A stretch of 64,000 nucleotides of DNA from Chryseobacterium sp. CY350 (GTDB lineage Bacteria > Bacteroidota > Bacteroidia > Flavobacteriales > Weeksellaceae): positions 1,550,001 to 1,614,000 of the forward strand of contig NZ_CP116034.1 of the NCBI RefSeq assembly GCF_027945075.1. Reading direction: 5' to 3'. Each line of letters opens with the position of its first letter. Positions within the stretch are counted from its first letter, which is position 1. This document shows positions 33,860 to 42,112 of this stretch, piece after piece. A model generated the notes under the pieces. That model ran no database searches. It was not told the origin of the DNA and worked only from the letters and a program-made list of their open reading frames with translations. The position numbers were made by a program, and so were the translations under genes.

Positions 33860-35335
33860 TTAGACTCTGCGACCTTTTGATCGGGTTGTTTTTTTCTGCT
33901 GATCTTCCTGTTGTTTATTCACAGGCTCTTTTTGTTTAGACTGAAGTGGTTCTTTGATGTTTTTGGTCGCTTCATTCGTTTTACCGTCTGTATTTACTGC
34001 AGTCTGGGTTTTGTGATCCTCAGATGGCTTTGCCTTTTCTCTTAATTGAGTAGGATTGGTAAAGGAGAATTCTGTTTTAGCAGTCTCCTGATTAAAAGTG
34101 ATGTAGCCCTGATATTCTTTTCCTTTGCTGTCTGTCAATCCGCTGATATAAACCGTTTCTCCTGCCTTGAATTTACTGTATTGCTCATGGTCAAGTTCTT
34201 TTCCTCTGAATACTTGAGGAGCTTCAGCAACTGAGGTTGGAGATTGATTCTGAGATTTTGACCGGATTTGAGTTTCTGTTTGAGTTTGACGCTTATGCTG
34301 GGTTCTGTCAAACAGAAACTCCACATATCTTTTGTCGGCATTAAACTGAACGGTAGCATTGAAAGGATCCCCTTTAGTGGAAATCATTCCTTCAATGTAT
34401 AGAGGCTTTCCACCCAGCAAAGTTTGTTTCTGCTGATCATTAAGTTGGACGCCTTTGAGTTCATCAGGGATTTTGATGTATTGGGTCTTCAAAGCAATCA
34501 ACTCATTGGTTAATCGGTCAACACTAATAATCGATGGAATAGGTTCGCCGGTCTTGAAATTTTGTAATTCTACTACTCTTCCCATGTTACCGGTTGTTAA
34601 CAGGTTTTTCTTGTCTTGTTCTGTAAACTGGTGTCCGAAAAATGGAAAGTGCAGTTGCGGCTCCTTTCTGATGCCATGAATGGCCATCGTTACTTTTCCT
34701 TCTTCGTTCTGTTGCAGAGAAAGTCTAGCATCCAATTTGGTAATGGCGCCCTCAAAGTTGAGACTGATCGAAATGAGATCATTGGTTTTATAGCCCTTTA
34801 ATAAAGGTTCTAAAATATTTAATTTTTCCAGACGCTCTTTACTGAGCCCCAAATTGGACATGGTGTCCCAATCGATCTGTTCAGGTTTGTAACGGTATTC
34901 ATTGTTTGATGTGGTGGGTTCTTTTGCTTCCATTTTGGTTGTATTTTGAGTTATTTCTGTTGTATCTGTTTTTGGTAATTGTACTTCTGTAATATCAAGT
35001 GGTGAAGTGCTCTCCTTGGTTGGGTGATCTACCTTTTGTTGCAGTTCCTTGGCTTTGGCTTCTGCCTCTGCTGCCGGAACTTTAAAAAAGGAGAACTGCG
35101 TTGGATTTTTCAACTGACTGAAAAAGTTGGAAAAGAAATTTGAAAAAAGGTCACCGGATTTATCAACCCTCATAAACTGGTTTTGATTTCTTTTACTGGG
35201 AGCAACCGTTTTCAGTTGACCTTTTTCATCAATTCCGGTGACGGCCTCAATCTTCATTCTTTTCTTATTGTGAACCAATAAAATATCAGACAGTTCTTCT
35301 AAGTCGGGGATTTTCTTTGCATCTGCTTCGCTCAT
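33860..35335 (-). CDS. DUF4099/DUF3945-domain protein of integrative elements
   Basis: The 491-aa protein has an N-terminal element-type region (MSEADAKKIPDLEEL, then MRVDKSGDLFSNFF), a DUF4099-like segment (about 155-190, IDWDTMSNLGLSKERLEKL), repeated DUF3945-like units (GKPLYIEGMISTKGDPFNATVQF and GETVYISGLTDSKGKEYQGYITF), and a basic low-complexity tail. Such proteins travel with TopB in Bacteroidota conjugative transposons. The molecular role is not established. No conjugation genes (tra, mob) are in the window. Confidence 0.85.
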   Translation of the reverse strand: MSEADAKKIPDLEELSDILLVHNKKRMKIEAVTGIDEKGQLKTVAPSKRNQNQFMRVDKSGDLFSNFFSNFFSQLKNPTQFSFFKVPAAEAEAKAKELQQKVDHPTKESTSPLDITEVQLPKTDTTEITQNTTKMEAKEPTTSNNEYRYKPEQIDWDTMSNLGLSKERLEKLNILEPLLKGYKTNDLISISLNFEGAITKLDARLSLQQNEEGKVTMAIHGIRKEPQLHFPFFGHQFTEQDKKNLLTTGNMGRVVELQNFKTGEPIPSIISVDRLTNELIALKTQYIKIPDELKGVQLNDQQKQTLLGGKPLYIEGMISTKGDPFNATVQFNADKRYVEFLFDRTQHKRQTQTETQIRSKSQNQSPTSVAEAPQVFRGKELDHEQYSKFKAGETVYISGLTDSKGKEYQGYITFNQETAKTEFSFTNPTQLREKAKPSEDHKTQTAVNTDGKTNEATKNIKEPLQSKQKEPVNKQQEDQQKKTTRSKGRRV

Positions 35336-35419
35336 AATTGTTGTTTGTATTGTATGTTAATATGTGTCCGAAATTACCGGTCTTTTAGACCATTAAGTGA
35401 ATTTGAGCAGCGATAGGAA

Positions 35420-35734
35420 TCATTTGTCATCACCTTTCTCTGTAATCCGCACAGCACTGTGGAAATTGTTACGGATGAACTGATCAACATCCGATTTCTT
35501 GTAGTAGAGTTTTCCACTGATCGTATAGTACGGCAGCTTTTTATCTGACCGATATCGCTGCAATGATCTTGAGCTTATTTTTAGGAGTTGAAGGACGTCT
35601 TGGTTATCCAACAACTGTTCTCCGTCTATCTCGGTACTTTGTAATTGCTTTCTGGCAATCGACTCTTTTAGGATGTCAAATCTTTCCATAATTCTCTCCA
35701 TCCATACGATAAATTCTGTTCTTTCGATATGCAT
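35420..35734 (-). CDS. excisionase-like helix-turn-helix protein
   Basis: With ATG 35734 (MHIERTEFIVWMERI) the protein is 104 aa. It has an N-terminal helix, then a MerR/HTH_17-type domain with LLDNQDVLQLLKISSRSLQRYRSDKKLPYYTISGKLYYKKSDVDQFI. This is the usual excisionase-like protein of Bacteroidota integrative elements. A longer open frame (to 35818) adds 28 residues overlapping the upstream HTH gene and was not used. Confidence 0.82.
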   Translation of the reverse strand: MHIERTEFIVWMERIMERFDILKESIARKQLQSTEIDGEQLLDNQDVLQLLKISSRSLQRYRSDKKLPYYTISGKLYYKKSDVDQFIRNNFHSAVRITEKGDDK

Positions 35735-35762
35735 CGTTTTTCCTTTTTTGTGGTTGTTATAC

Positions 35763-36023
35763 TTATTTTGACTGCATGAGTTTCTGGATCTCGTCATGAC
35801 TGTAATACAGACTTCCACCCAGCTTTTTATAGCTCAGCGTTCCATTAACCCTGTAGTTTTGCAGAGTGCCGGATGATACATTTAGAAGTTTTTTGACTTC
35901 TGAAGTTCTGAGCCATTGTTTTTGAATAGGACCTTTGTTCTCGAGTAAACTGGTGATTTCTTGGAGAAGTTCTTTTTTAAACTCCTGCAAATCTTCTTTG
36001 GTGAGTAGGGATAATGTGACCAT
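35763..36023 (-). CDS. excisionase-like helix-turn-helix protein, second copy
   Basis: ATG 36023 (MVTLSLLTKEDLQEF) gives 86 aa. The HTH_17-type domain reads WLRTSEVKKLLNVSSGTLQNYRVNGTLSYKKLGGSLYYSHDEIQKL and is a paralogue of the downstream protein. Tandem pairs of such genes ahead of a DUF3945-TopB segment are typical for these elements. The gap to the next gene is 28 bp. Confidence 0.82.
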   Translation of the reverse strand: MVTLSLLTKEDLQEFKKELLQEITSLLENKGPIQKQWLRTSEVKKLLNVSSGTLQNYRVNGTLSYKKLGGSLYYSHDEIQKLMQSK

Positions 36024-36056
36024 ATTTCTAAATTTTGTTGAAGCAAAGTTTATCAA

Positions 36057-36544
36057 TGGACGGCAGATTAAATCACTACCTTTTCGGAGTACCGAGGGAT
36101 TTTTTTTTAATTGTTACCATTTTGATGGTTCGGAATAGAGAGGAAATTGTACCCTATATCGGTAACAAGATCATTTTAGAAAATGGTTTTATTTTTAATT
36201 TTTTGATCAGTGAAATTGCTTTGGGCATAAATGAGAAAAAATCAAGGTATGCTACTCTACCAAAAATTAAAGTATGTAAATAAAAACCAAATCGAGCTTT
36301 GTTTTTTCTGGAAGGAGCCAGATAATAAAATACTTAAGTTTCATGATCAGATCATCAAAATAGAGGAACTTAACACCAGTGAAGTAAGCGAAGTAAGTTT
36401 TGTACAATATTAAATTATTTGGCAAAAGATGGTTCAAAAAAGATCACTTTCAAAAGAGGAAACAAGGAATTCGATTATATATTGAATTAGTAATGCTTAT
36501 CAGAAAAAAATGTTAGATACTAATTGGATTTTATGATCTTATAA
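36057..36544. other. region without well-supported genes
   Basis: A 60-codon plus-strand frame at 36231-36413 ending in SEVSEVSFVQY has plausible composition but no known relatives that I can name and no promoter. The remainder holds nothing I can identify. The DNA looks like decayed element sequence. Confidence 0.4.
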
Positions 36545-36801
36545 TTATGCAGCATCATCCTCATAGGTCTTCACTGTGCCATCGAAGAACTGTATTATGA
36601 TTTGTTCAGCAAGGTCAAAATCGATGATATGTTCATGATTTTCCGTACTTTGCTCATCTAATATATTCACCTCAAAAGGTTTATATTGTACAGCGGACAG
36701 TTCACCGTTGCGTTTCTTTTTCTTTCTATAACAACCTCAACGTGTTTAATCAATCCTGTATGAATAAGAAAGTCATATCTGATATCAGTCGTTATTTTCA
36801 T
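36545..36801 (-). pseudogene. small element gene with a frameshift in an A-rich run
   Basis: ATG 36801 opens MKITTDIRYDFLIHTGLIKHVEVVIERK. After the A-rich stretch near 36720 the sense continues one frame over as KRNGELSAVQYKPFEVNILDE and ends in TVKTYEDDAA at 36545. The join of both frames gives a coherent protein of about 85 aa, so one base was lost in the A-run or the sequence has an error there. The family is not recognised. Confidence 0.55.
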
Positions 36802-36890
36802 GCTTAAATAATTTTGGGTTTTCAATAGTTCACAAATTTTAAGCCATCACTGAATTTGATTGACATTGGTATAATTCACAGTAATTTTTC

Positions 36891-37127
36891 CTATACACAT
36901 GAATCACTGGAAGGAATCTCAAAGTTCAATTTTACATGTAAGGCTATCCGATTTTCGATAGCAAATATATTCCGTTGTCCCTTCGGAAAAAAATCTTTTT
37001 GGGTATCCGTAATCGGAGATGACAGAACCTCCGCAAAAACATTTCAAGCTTTATCAATGTTCTCTCTTATGGCTTTCAAGGAATTGATTGCAGTTTTCCT
37101 TGTGCCTGCCTGAATGGTAATCTGCAT
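36891..37127 (-). pseudogene. decayed small gene with an internal stop
   Basis: From ATG 37127 the frame reads MQITIQAGTRKTAINSL..., meets TGA at 37044-37046, and then continues for 50 more codons of coding-like sequence (NVFAEVLSSPITDTQKDFF...) before TAG at 36891. The plus-strand frame across the same bases (36856-37113) has the composition of an antisense shadow. No family is recognised. Confidence 0.4.
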
Positions 37128-37331
37128 AGAAAAGTCAGAAACCTCACAAGATGCAAATGCAGTTCATTGAAATTTTGATCCCTATGATTCTCAAAGTTAT
37201 AGATCATTTGATTTGGATTTACAATCAGTCGAAAAAAAAGAAAAGGTCAAAATTTCCTTCAATCTGCAATCAACAGTTTTTTTATTTAAGTGCGGGAAAT
37301 ATAAGTCTCTGCCGTACTCGGAGCAAAAAAG

Positions 37332-37775
37332 ATGAAATTCAACATTGTTAACGAAATCAAATTGAGCTATTCAAGAAACGGTAATTGTGAGAAATCTATT
37401 GCATCGTCGGTTGATGCGGTAGGTATTTTCAGAGAGCATTTTGACGCTGATGAAATGGATTATAGAGAATCATTCTTTGCCCTCTATCTCAATCAAGCAA
37501 ACAAAGTTTTAGGAATTAAGAAAATTTCTGAATCTGGAATCTCATCCACCTTAATCGATGTACGAATTATAATGCAGGCTGCACTTTTATGTAATGCGTC
37601 AGGAATTATTATTTCTCATAACCACCCCTCAGGGAATCTTAAACCATCGGAATGTGATATCAAAATGACAAGAAAGATTAAAGATGCTGCACAAATTCTG
37701 AATATGAATCTGTTAGACCATTTTATTTTAACCTCTGATTCACATTTTTCTTTTGCTGATCATGGAATACTGTAA
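37332..37775 (+). CDS. RadC-like JAB/MPN-domain protein
   Basis: This 147-aa protein is the C-terminal JAB domain of RadC-type proteins without the N-terminal HhH. It has a Glu in the first strand region (ESFFALYLNQ) and the metal motif HNHPSGNLKPSECD (about 96-109). Short RadC-like proteins of this kind are typical passengers of Bacteroidota integrative elements. The function is not established. It converges on the integrase, with a compound hairpin between them. Confidence 0.88.
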   Translation: MKFNIVNEIKLSYSRNGNCEKSIASSVDAVGIFREHFDADEMDYRESFFALYLNQANKVLGIKKISESGISSTLIDVRIIMQAALLCNASGIIISHNHPSGNLKPSECDIKMTRKIKDAAQILNMNLLDHFILTSDSHFSFADHGIL

Positions 37776-37780
37776 ATAAT

Positions 37781-37806
37781 AGAAACCCGAAAAATTTCGG
37801 GTTTCT
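37781..37806. terminator. terminator between RadC-like and integrase genes
   Basis: A 12-bp perfect stem AGAAACCCGAAA/TTTCGGGTTTCT with a 2-nt loop lies 6 bp after the RadC-like stop. It overlaps the next inverted repeat by 6 bp. Confidence 0.8.
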
Positions 37807-37844
37807 TCGTGCTTTACCTTTCGTTTGGTTAAGCACGAAGAAAC
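37801..37844. repeat. 14-bp inverted repeat overlapping the terminator
   Basis: GTTTCTTCGTGCTT (37801-37814) and AAGCACGAAGAAAC (37831-37844) form a perfect 14-bp stem with a 16-nt loop. Its left arm shares bases with the right arm of the terminator at 37781-37806, so the two structures exclude each other. It lies 25 bp beyond the integrase stop. Confidence 0.65.
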
Positions 37845-37868
37845 AGAAATTTTCAATGAGGTTTTTTA

Positions 37869-39116
37869 TTAAATATTTTTAAAGGATTTTTCCTTTCTTT
37901 CCAGTAAATTACTCAATGAATCCATCTCATCACTCACCTTTCGATCCATAATTTTAGCATAAATCTGCGTTGTTTTTATACTTTTATGTCCCAACATTTT
38001 ACTTACACTTTCTATGGATACTCCGTTTGAAAGAGTTACTGTAGTCGCGAAAGTATGTCTCGCAATATGAAAGGTTAATTCTTTTGATATGCCACAGAGA
38101 TCAGCTACTTCTTTCAAATAAGCATTCATTTTTTGATTGACTGGAATTGGCAATAACTTTTTTGCTCTATGACCTCCCATCGGATAATCTTTATATTTAA
38201 AAAGGATTTTTTCCGCTTTTTCTAACAAGGGTATATTTGATGCGATTTTCGTTTTCTGACGTGCAGTAAATATCCATTTTCGACCATCTATTCCTACTCC
38301 AATGTTATCTGCTGTAAGATTGCGAACATCGATAAAAGATAAACCCGTATAGCAACTGAAAACAAACATATCACGAATAATCTCCATACGCTCGATATTG
38401 AATTCTTTAAGTTCAATTTTTCTCAACTCTGCGTCATCTAAAAATTTTCTGTTAACTTCCGTGTATTTCGATTTATATCCAATCAGAGGATCTCGGTCAA
38501 GCCATTCATTAGCGAGACAGATACGGATCACCTTACTTAAATTTTTAATATACTTAACTGCAGAATTATTACTGCACGGGTTTTCTTCCTTGGTTCTTAG
38601 ATAATGCTCGAAATTATTGATAAATTCGAGATTGACTTTGGAAATATCAATGTCAGATACATTATACTTGATTCTCAGGAAATTTTTTAAGTGACGATAA
38701 CAGCTTTTGTATCTAACTAATGTTCCCTTCGCATATTCATTCCCTACCAACTGTTCCATCTTAAGGTTATGATCATTAAGGATTACCAGAAGCAGTTTTT
38801 TATTGTCTTCTACCCCAGTTAGCTTATTTCGGATCTCTTCAACGGATATGGTCTCTCCTGATTGAATCAGCTCGTTTTGTATAGAGTAGACTCTAGATCT
38901 TAAAATATCAAGATAGGTATTAGTTTCTCGGACATCAGCCGATCTCCCTTTAACTTTACCGGATTCAATGCACCATTTGTCGGGTTCAATAAATCTGCCG
39001 GTTGTAATTTCAAGCCTCTTCCCATCAAAGGTCACACGTAAGTGAATAGGACATAGCCCTTTTGATGAAATCTTTGATCTTTTCATTAGGAAAAGAATGG
39101 ATAAATGCGTACTCAT
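37869..39116 (-). CDS. tyrosine site-specific integrase, CTnDOT type
   Basis: The 415-aa protein has an N-terminal arm-binding domain (LRVTFDGKRLEITTGRFIEPDKW), a SAM-like core-binding domain (about 105-215), and a C-terminal catalytic domain. The visible catalytic residues are Arg in CYTGLSFIDVRNLT, HxxR in HIARHTFATT, His/Trp-position in GHKSIKTTQIYAK, with the nucleophile Tyr in IYAK. It would insert the element into a tRNA gene or similar target. It lies next to a repeat cluster (39242-39540) and three tRNA-Asp genes, which is the expected place for an attachment end. Confidence 0.92.
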   Translation of the reverse strand: MSTHLSILFLMKRSKISSKGLCPIHLRVTFDGKRLEITTGRFIEPDKWCIESGKVKGRSADVRETNTYLDILRSRVYSIQNELIQSGETISVEEIRNKLTGVEDNKKLLLVILNDHNLKMEQLVGNEYAKGTLVRYKSCYRHLKNFLRIKYNVSDIDISKVNLEFINNFEHYLRTKEENPCSNNSAVKYIKNLSKVIRICLANEWLDRDPLIGYKSKYTEVNRKFLDDAELRKIELKEFNIERMEIIRDMFVFSCYTGLSFIDVRNLTADNIGVGIDGRKWIFTARQKTKIASNIPLLEKAEKILFKYKDYPMGGHRAKKLLPIPVNQKMNAYLKEVADLCGISKELTFHIARHTFATTVTLSNGVSIESVSKMLGHKSIKTTQIYAKIMDRKVSDEMDSLSNLLERKEKSFKNI

Positions 39117-39241
39117 AATTAGATAATTATAGATTAAAATGAATTTTTACTATTTTTTTATCTACAAATTATTACATAAACAAAATTCTCTGTATTAAAA
39201 GGCCTTAACCTATCTCTTCTTGGCTTCAATTTTCTTTATTC

Positions 39242-39510
39242 GGGACCAATTTTTTGTCGATTCGAGCCCAATTTTGTCGTTGGTCCCTCGATTTTTGCTA
39301 AATTGAAAATACAAATCACTACTATATGATTAATTAAATTCAAAAATCAATAATTAAATGGTAAATAAGACTAAATTTAACACTTAATTCGGGACCAATT
39401 TTAGCTCAATTCGGGACCAATTTTGCCATAGGTCCCTCGAGATTCTGGATTTTTAAAAATATGCTCACCCAAAAGAGAAGTAAAATTTTAAAAGTCGAGG
39501 GACCAATTTT
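39242..39510. repeat. cluster of GGGACCAATTTT motifs in both orientations
   Basis: Exact GGGACCAATTTT copies lie at 39242-39253, 39391-39402, 39413-39424 and 39499-39510 on the plus strand. Inverted cores GGTCCCTCGA lie at 39282-39291 and 39431-39440. Two looser copies are near 39264 (GAGCCCAATTTTG) and 39526 (GGTCTCGAATTAG). The copies are preceded by TTC or TCGA. The cluster fills the gap between integrase and tRNAs, so arm-type integrase sites or an attachment end are likely. Confidence 0.7.
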
Positions 39511-39588
39511 GATTTTTCGAAAACTGGTCTCGAATTAGCCCCTCCTAAATTGCTTAATATTACCTTTTAACGAAAAATTGACAAATAA

Positions 39589-39622
39589 AAAACCCCTTAA
39601 AACATTCGTTTTAAGGGGTTTT
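39589..39622 (-). terminator. terminator of the tRNA-Asp cluster
   Basis: A 15-bp perfect stem (39589-39603 with 39608-39622, core AACCCCTTAAAAC/GTTTTAAGGGGTT) has an ATTC loop and T-rich flank on the minus strand. It lies 24 bp after the last tRNA. Confidence 0.85.
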
Positions 39623-39645
39623 GATGAAATCTGAAAATCATCCTG

Positions 39646-39719
39646 CGATCCGGACGGGACTCGAACCCGCGACCTCCGCCGTGACAGGGCGGCATTCTAA
39701 CCAGCTGAACTACCGGATC
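39646..39719 (-). tRNA. tRNA-Asp(GTC), third of three in transcription order
   Basis: The minus strand folds as a cloverleaf: acceptor GATCCGG/CCGGATC with discriminator G, anticodon stem CCGCC/GGCGG with loop CTGTCAC, and T-loop GGTTCGAGTCC. The anticodon is GTC. CCA is not encoded. Confidence 0.95.
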
Positions 39720-39751
39720 AATTTTTTTAAAGTAAATTGAGAAAACTTCTG

Positions 39752-39825
39752 CGATCCGGACGGGACTCGAACCCGCGACCTCCGCCGTGACAGGGCGGCA
39801 TTCTAACCAGCTGAACTACCGGATC
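39752..39825 (-). tRNA. tRNA-Asp(GTC), second of three
   Basis: It is identical in sequence to the copy at 39646-39719, and the spacer (ATTTTTTTAAAGTAAATTGA and flanks) is also repeated, so the unit of about 106 bp was tandemly duplicated. Confidence 0.95.
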
Positions 39826-39858
39826 AATTTTTTTAAAGTAAATTGAGAAAACTTTTTG

Positions 39859-39932
39859 CGATCCGGACGGGACTCGAACCCGCGACCTCCGCCGTGACAG
39901 GGCGGCATTCTAACCAGCTGAACTACCGGATC
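39859..39932 (-). tRNA. tRNA-Asp(GTC), first of three
   Basis: This is the promoter-proximal copy, identical in sequence to the other two. The upstream region to 40011 contains TACAACTTTAAAG-type AT-rich DNA; a promoter could not be fixed with confidence. Confidence 0.95.
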
Positions 39933-40011
39933 TTTTACAGCAACTTCAGATAATATCTTCCGTTATTGTGGTTGCAAAAATACAACTTTAAAGCGAATCT
40001 GCAAGTATTTT

Positions 40012-40045
40012 ATAAAAAAAAATGCTCCCCAAAGCGGAAAGCATT
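40012..40045 (-). terminator. terminator of trxA
   Basis: AATGCT (40021-40026) pairs with AGCATT (40040-40045), with partial inner pairing, and is followed on the minus strand by a run of nine T. It lies 20 bp after the trxA stop. Confidence 0.75.
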
Positions 40046-40065
40046 CATTATCAAAGTGATTTTTT

Positions 40066-40383
40066 TTATAAGTGTGCACTTAGTTTCTCTGCGATGACCT
40101 CTTTTGGCGTTACACCTACCAACTTATCTACTACCTCACCATTCTTAAAAATAAGAACTGTAGGGATATTTCTGATTCCATACTGCATAGAAATTTCCTG
40201 ATTGTTGTCTACATCTACTTTTCCTACTACAGCTTTTCCTTCGAAATCTGATGCTACTTCTTCGATGATTGGTCCCAACGTTCTGCACGGTCCGCACCAT
40301 ACTGCCCAAAAGTCTACCAATACTGGTTTATCTGATTTTAAAACTGTTTCCTGAAACGAGCTGTCCGTAATTTCTAAAGCCAT
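40066..40383 (-). CDS. trxA: thioredoxin
   Basis: The 105-aa protein has the full thioredoxin fold and active site WCGPC (about residues 30-34) after VLVDFWAV, plus the cis-Pro in RNIPTVLIF. It reduces protein disulfides in the cytoplasm. It is the first clear core gene right of the tRNA cluster and is single, with its own terminator. Confidence 0.96.
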   Translation of the reverse strand: MALEITDSSFQETVLKSDKPVLVDFWAVWCGPCRTLGPIIEEVASDFEGKAVVGKVDVDNNQEISMQYGIRNIPTVLIFKNGEVVDKLVGVTPKEVIAEKLSAHL

Positions 40384-40453
40384 TTTTTTATCTTTTAATT
40401 ATTAATATTCTGTTTAATATTGAGATCAAAATTACAATTTTTTACTGATAAGC

Positions 40454-41629
40454 CTATCTATGCTCAACATTTGCATTTTCTATGATTAAATCTTTTGAAA
40501 TCTTTTGCAGAGCATTGACAAATATATCAATATCCTCTTTCGTCGTCATATGACTAAATGAAACTCTCAACGGAGTGCAATCATCCATCTCATCTTCAGA
40601 AAGCACCATCATCATCACCATTGAAGGTTTTGAAGCACCAGAAGAGCATGCGCTTCCCTGCGAAACGGCAATTCCTTTCATATCAAGCTGCAAACCGATC
40701 AACGGATTTTTATATGGTAATAGAATACTGATCAATGTGTACAGACTATTAGCCTGTTCAGCACTTCTTCCATTAAACTTTACGCCAGGAATTACTTCTG
40801 ATACCCTATCAATTGTATATTGTTTTATATTCTGCATATGCTCTGTATACGCATCCATATTGTTAAGTGAAATCTCCAGAGCTTTACCCAAACCTACTAT
40901 TCCACTCACATTTTCTGTACCCGCTCTTAAACTTCTTTCCTGCGGCCCACCAGTTATTATGCCTTTCAACCCACTTGCTTTTCTAATAAATGCAAAACCG
41001 ATTCCTTTTGGGCCATGAAATTTATGTGCACTGCAAGAAGCAAAATCAACAGGAATTTCAGAGAAATCCAAATTCATGTGTGCCATTGTCTGCACCGTGT
41101 CAGAATGAAACAATGCATTATTTTCTTTGCAGATCTGAGCAACTTTTTTAATATCTATAATATTTCCGATCTCATTATTTGCGTGCATCAGACTTACCAA
41201 AGTCTTTTTATCAGAAGCTTTTAAAAGCTCTGCAAGTTTATCCAGATCAATATCTCCTTTGTCATTCGGGCGGATATATGCTACCTCAACACCCTTTCTC
41301 TTTTTCATATCAAGAATACTCTCAGAAACACATTTATGCTCCATCGGCGAGCTGATAATCCTTTCAACTCCTAAATGCTCGACAGCAGATTTGATGATCA
41401 TATTATTCGATTCTGTTCCGCAAGACGTGAAAATAATTTCTGCCGGACTTACATGAAGATATTCTGCGATTTGCCTTCTCACGTTTTCGATAAGAATTTT
41501 AGCATCCTGACCAAAACTGTGTGTTGAAGAAGGATTTCCGAAATTCATTTTCATGGTCTCAACCATAGCATCAATAACTTCTGCTGAAAGAGGCGTCGTT
41601 GCAGCGTTATCTAAATATATTTTATTCAT
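40454..41629 (-). CDS. cysteine desulfurase
   Basis: ATG 41629 (MNKIYLDNAATTPLSAEV) gives 391 aa, as expected for NifS/IscS-type enzymes. PLP Lys is in CSAHKFHGPKG (about 204), the catalytic loop Cys is in GSACSSGASKPS (about 325), and the substrate Arg is near the C-terminus. It takes sulfur from cysteine for Fe-S cluster or tRNA modification. A longer open frame overlaps the upstream lipoprotein and was not used. The start is 2 bp after that gene's stop. Confidence 0.93.
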   Translation of the reverse strand: MNKIYLDNAATTPLSAEVIDAMVETMKMNFGNPSSTHSFGQDAKILIENVRRQIAEYLHVSPAEIIFTSCGTESNNMIIKSAVEHLGVERIISSPMEHKCVSESILDMKKRKGVEVAYIRPNDKGDIDLDKLAELLKASDKKTLVSLMHANNEIGNIIDIKKVAQICKENNALFHSDTVQTMAHMNLDFSEIPVDFASCSAHKFHGPKGIGFAFIRKASGLKGIITGGPQERSLRAGTENVSGIVGLGKALEISLNNMDAYTEHMQNIKQYTIDRVSEVIPGVKFNGRSAEQANSLYTLISILLPYKNPLIGLQLDMKGIAVSQGSACSSGASKPSMVMMMVLSEDEMDDCTPLRVSFSHMTTKEDIDIFVNALQKISKDLIIENANVEHR

Positions 41630-41631
41630 TG

Positions 41632-42090
41632 TTATTTTGAATATTTTAATTCTACTGAAGTAAACTGAAAATTCGAAGGAACCGAGAAAATAAACCATGG
41701 ATTAGACATTACCTGAATCTCCATTCCTCCTGATTGATATTCAGGAATTTCAACAAATAAAACATTATCTTTAACAGAAATGCTTCTTATCTCTGAAACT
41801 TTGTGCTCTCCGGAATTGAAAGTTCCTAAATTATATAAAACAAACTTCTTATCTTTTCGAAAAACAGGTATCTCCATTACAGGCTGCATTCCTGCTCTTC
41901 CAAAATTTTCCGTGATCGTACTTTTAATTTCGGTCTGATCTTTTATAATTTTAAAACCAGCCTTTTCCGCTCCCCCCTGAGATTCGGAGGCTAAAATCTC
42001 CCCTTTTTTCTGCATATCTCCTGACTTTTGTGACGAGGCGTTTGTACAGCTCATGATGAGTGCCAAAAGCAACATAAGAAGTTTATTCAT
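41632..42090 (-). CDS. hypothetical lipoprotein, 152 aa
   Basis: The signal peptide has a lipobox at MSC (Cys about residue 15). The mature protein is mostly beta with PVMEIPVFRKDKKFVLYNLG and SNPWFIFSVPSNFQF. It may be a small protease-associated or periplasmic protein of Flavobacteria; I do not recognise the family. It is closely coupled to the cysteine desulfurase gene (2-bp gap) and 22 bp after the HAD phosphatase gene. Confidence 0.75.
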   Translation of the reverse strand: MNKLLMLLLALIMSCTNASSQKSGDMQKKGEILASESQGGAEKAGFKIIKDQTEIKSTITENFGRAGMQPVMEIPVFRKDKKFVLYNLGTFNSGEHKVSEIRSISVKDNVLFVEIPEYQSGGMEIQVMSNPWFIFSVPSNFQFTSVELKYSK

Positions 42091-42112
42091 ATCAAATATT
42101 TATCTCTCAAAA

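Noticed and set aside
36856..37113. Plus-strand 85-codon frame in the element
   Set aside because: Composition looks antisense; the opposite strand reads as a decayed gene with one internal stop.
39646..39932. Regular repeats resembling a CRISPR array
   Set aside because: The repeats are three complete tRNA-Asp genes with identical spacers; no CRISPR array or cas gene was seen in the window.
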